From positions 830,348 through 894,347 of the forward strand of contig JH720297.1 of assembly GCA_000231825.2 (NCBI GenBank): DNA of 64,000 nucleotides, written 5' to 3'. This DNA is from Tetrahymena elliotti 4EA. Lineage: Eukaryota; Ciliophora; Oligohymenophorea; Hymenostomatida; Tetrahymenidae. Every line of letters starts with the position of its first letter. The first letter of the stretch is position 1. Below are positions 62,214 to 64,000 of this stretch, piece after piece. The notes below the pieces were generated by a model that was not told the DNA's origin, did not search any database, and saw only the letters and a list, made by a program, of their open reading frames with translations. The position numbers and the translations under genes are program-made.

Positions 62214-63467
62214 ATGAAAATGATTATTGAAAAAGAAGAAGAACGATAAAGTGATTAAAAATTTAGTTAACAGATATCATAAGATGGTACCTAAAATTAA
62301 GAAAACTAATAAGAAGTGTAAGATAAATGTACAAAGATTGTGAAAGCAGTGAAGAAAAAGAAACTATTTAAGATAGTAGAATTTTCTTACAAATATATTC
62401 ATAACATTCTAGTTTCATTCAACAATGTAGTGTTGCATACTTATGGAGATATTGTAATAGATTTATCTAAATTAAATAACGATAATAGATTTTCAATATG
62501 GAATAGCTGTAAATCCTGGCCTAAAACAGAAATATGCAAAATTTCAAACACATTGAATATACATTTAGAAAATAAGAATGATATAAATGATGATCAAAAT
62601 AAATATCTGACTCAAATGTTAAAGTAATATCCAAACCAAAATATTCATAATACCATATAATTAATTGAATAATATGGAGAGTTTAGTAAGATCCTAATTC
62701 AATATTTTAAAAACTATTTCTCTCTTTTAAAATAAAATCCAATTTTGGTAAATCAGTTCTTTTAGCAAAGATAGTAGTTTGATTAATTCTTAGAAAAGTA
62801 TATCTTTAAAGAATATAATGATCAAGGTTTAGTATACTTTGCTTCAAATATGGGTCCAGATATCATATCTAATGATTTGCAAATTTATAAAAGTATATAT
62901 AGTGAATCTCTTGCTCTAATTCTAGGTAAATCACTTTAAGAATTGCAAGATTCGTCAAGAAGAAATGGAGTCTACGAATTCGTAGAATTTGAAGCTTATC
63001 TTGAAATTGTTAGATATTAAATGAATAGCATACTAGACATATTTTAAAAAAGTCAAAACAATATTTTATCTTTTAATAATTTTTAAAGTCATTTGCAGTT
63101 TAAATAGTAATTGAAAATCTATACATACGATGAAATTGAATTTTATACAAACGCTTCCATAAAAATTCTTAAGATGAGTGACTACATCAAATCAAATAAT
63201 TAAATTATCGATTTTTATTGCGGGGTTTTAGTTCTAGATATTTCTCCATCGACTCTCAAATAAATTATTACTTTAAGAGAAAAATCAAAATCAAATTAAA
63301 AAATAGATTTAGAATAAGAAGACTAATCTATAAATTATGTATACAACCTAGAATATGCTATGTAAGCTGAAATATTTGTAGATAAATACATTAAGCTAAA
63401 TAATTCTCATTAAAATAATAAAAATATAAATGATAAATCTTGTAATTATAAATTTATATTAAAATGA
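62214..63467 (+). CDS. Unknown protein, tandem family copy 2 (417 aa)
   Basis: One exon of 418 codons. It shares the globular part of its neighbour: TYGDIVIDLSKL, a W-rich stretch (FSIWNSCKSW), GPDIISND then YKSIYSESLALILGKSLQEL, RRNGVYEF, YDEIEFYTNA, FYCGVLVLDISPSTLKQIIT, and YNLEYAMQAEIFVDKYIKL, ending KSCNYKFILK. The N-terminus is Lys/Glu/Gln-rich and poorly conserved, although a basic run (KAVKKKKLFK) sits where the neighbour has its basic helix. ATG 62214 is the first in frame; a second Met two codons later is equally possible. Neither copy has an intron. Function unknown. Confidence 0.8.
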
Positions 63468-64000
63468 TAATTCATGTATAATTCAAGGATTATATTAAAT
63501 GGCAAAAATATTATTTTTATTTCTATGAACACTAATGTATATTATTATAAGTTTTCTTTAAATCTAATAATATCTGTCTTTTTAATGATTGATCATCTCT
63601 GTATTTCTAAATAAAATTTCCTTGTAGTTTTAAGTGAAATTATACAAAAATATCTAAAGATATTATTTAATTTGATCTTAAAATTTAATTAGAATAAATA
63701 ACCACAAACCTCCTTTTAAGCTTAAAGATAGATTGATAATATTTGCAGATTATTTTATAAAAATAAAGAGGGTTTAAAATCAGTTATTGTTTATTAATTT
63801 ATTTTTTATATTTTAATGAAACAAAAATATTAAGGAAATTATTTTCAATTTAAAAATTAGTGGAAAGACTAATATTTTATTAAATTTTGCTTTTAGTTAA
63901 TTTTACATTTATTTAAATTTAATTAATATTTTTTTATATTGTTAAAAATGAAGAAAAATAAAAATCTTTAATTAATTTAATAAGCTATGTAAAGTTTATA
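63468..64000. other. AT-rich right end
   Basis: About 530 nt without a coding frame up to the window edge. No telomere repeat (GGGGTT/CCCCAA) is present, so this is not a chromosome end. Confidence 0.55.

Overview
The window reads as nuclear DNA of a Tetrahymena-like ciliate. Every recognisable reading frame is full of in-frame TAA and TAG and ends only at TGA (the ciliate code, UAA/UAG = Gln). The DNA is extremely AT-rich, introns are mostly 47-75 nt with GTAA..TAG ends, and spacers are long and almost pure A/T. Standard-code ORF calling shreds these genes, so I rebuilt each one by hand from frame, splice sites and protein homology. For every multi-exon model the exon lengths add up to a whole number of codons, which is an internal check. 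Exact splice choices remain predictions, and 5' ends are the weakest part.

Left third (1-21 kb): a 1910-residue Gln/Lys/Glu-rich coiled-coil gene on + (1099-7559). Then on - come two tandem paralogues with seven exons each (7947-11998 and 12677-16499), carrying an EF-hand and a possible doublecortin/ubiquitin-like fold, and a 986-residue leucine-rich-repeat protein (17837-20850).

Middle (22-41 kb): a SPEF1/CLAMP calponin-homology gene (22244-23434, +); two tandem V-ATPase subunit H genes (24340-26367 and 27347-29648, -) with all eight introns in the same place, plus a possible relic of a third first exon (about 29905-29984); a multi-CCCH zinc-finger RNA-binding-type gene with a long Asn/Gln-rich region (32350-36584, +); and an intronless SulP anion transporter with a STAS tail (39008-41380, -).

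Right part (43-64 kb): a mitochondrial-type [2Fe-2S] ferredoxin with an enlarged cluster loop (about 43777-44810, +), a small twin-CX9C protein (45961-46694, -), clamp-loader subunit RFC3 (47652-50005, +), an unknown 132-residue protein (52366-52764, -), a repeat-rich spacer with a 100-N gap flanked by copies of one sequence, a 402-residue coiled-coil protein (58167-59375, +), an isolated DEAD-box helicase exon relic, and a tandem pair of unknown 430- and 417-residue paralogues (60378-61670 and 62214-63467, +).

The genes do not form an operon or one pathway. They cover cilia and cytoskeleton (SPEF1, coiled coils, perhaps the EF-hand pair), organelle acidification (V-ATPase H), mitochondria (ferredoxin, twin-CX9C), DNA replication (RFC3), RNA binding (CCCH) and anion transport. 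The most striking large-scale feature is three separate tandem gene duplications plus two exon relics in 64 kb. No tRNA, rRNA, CRISPR array or telomere repeat was recognised.
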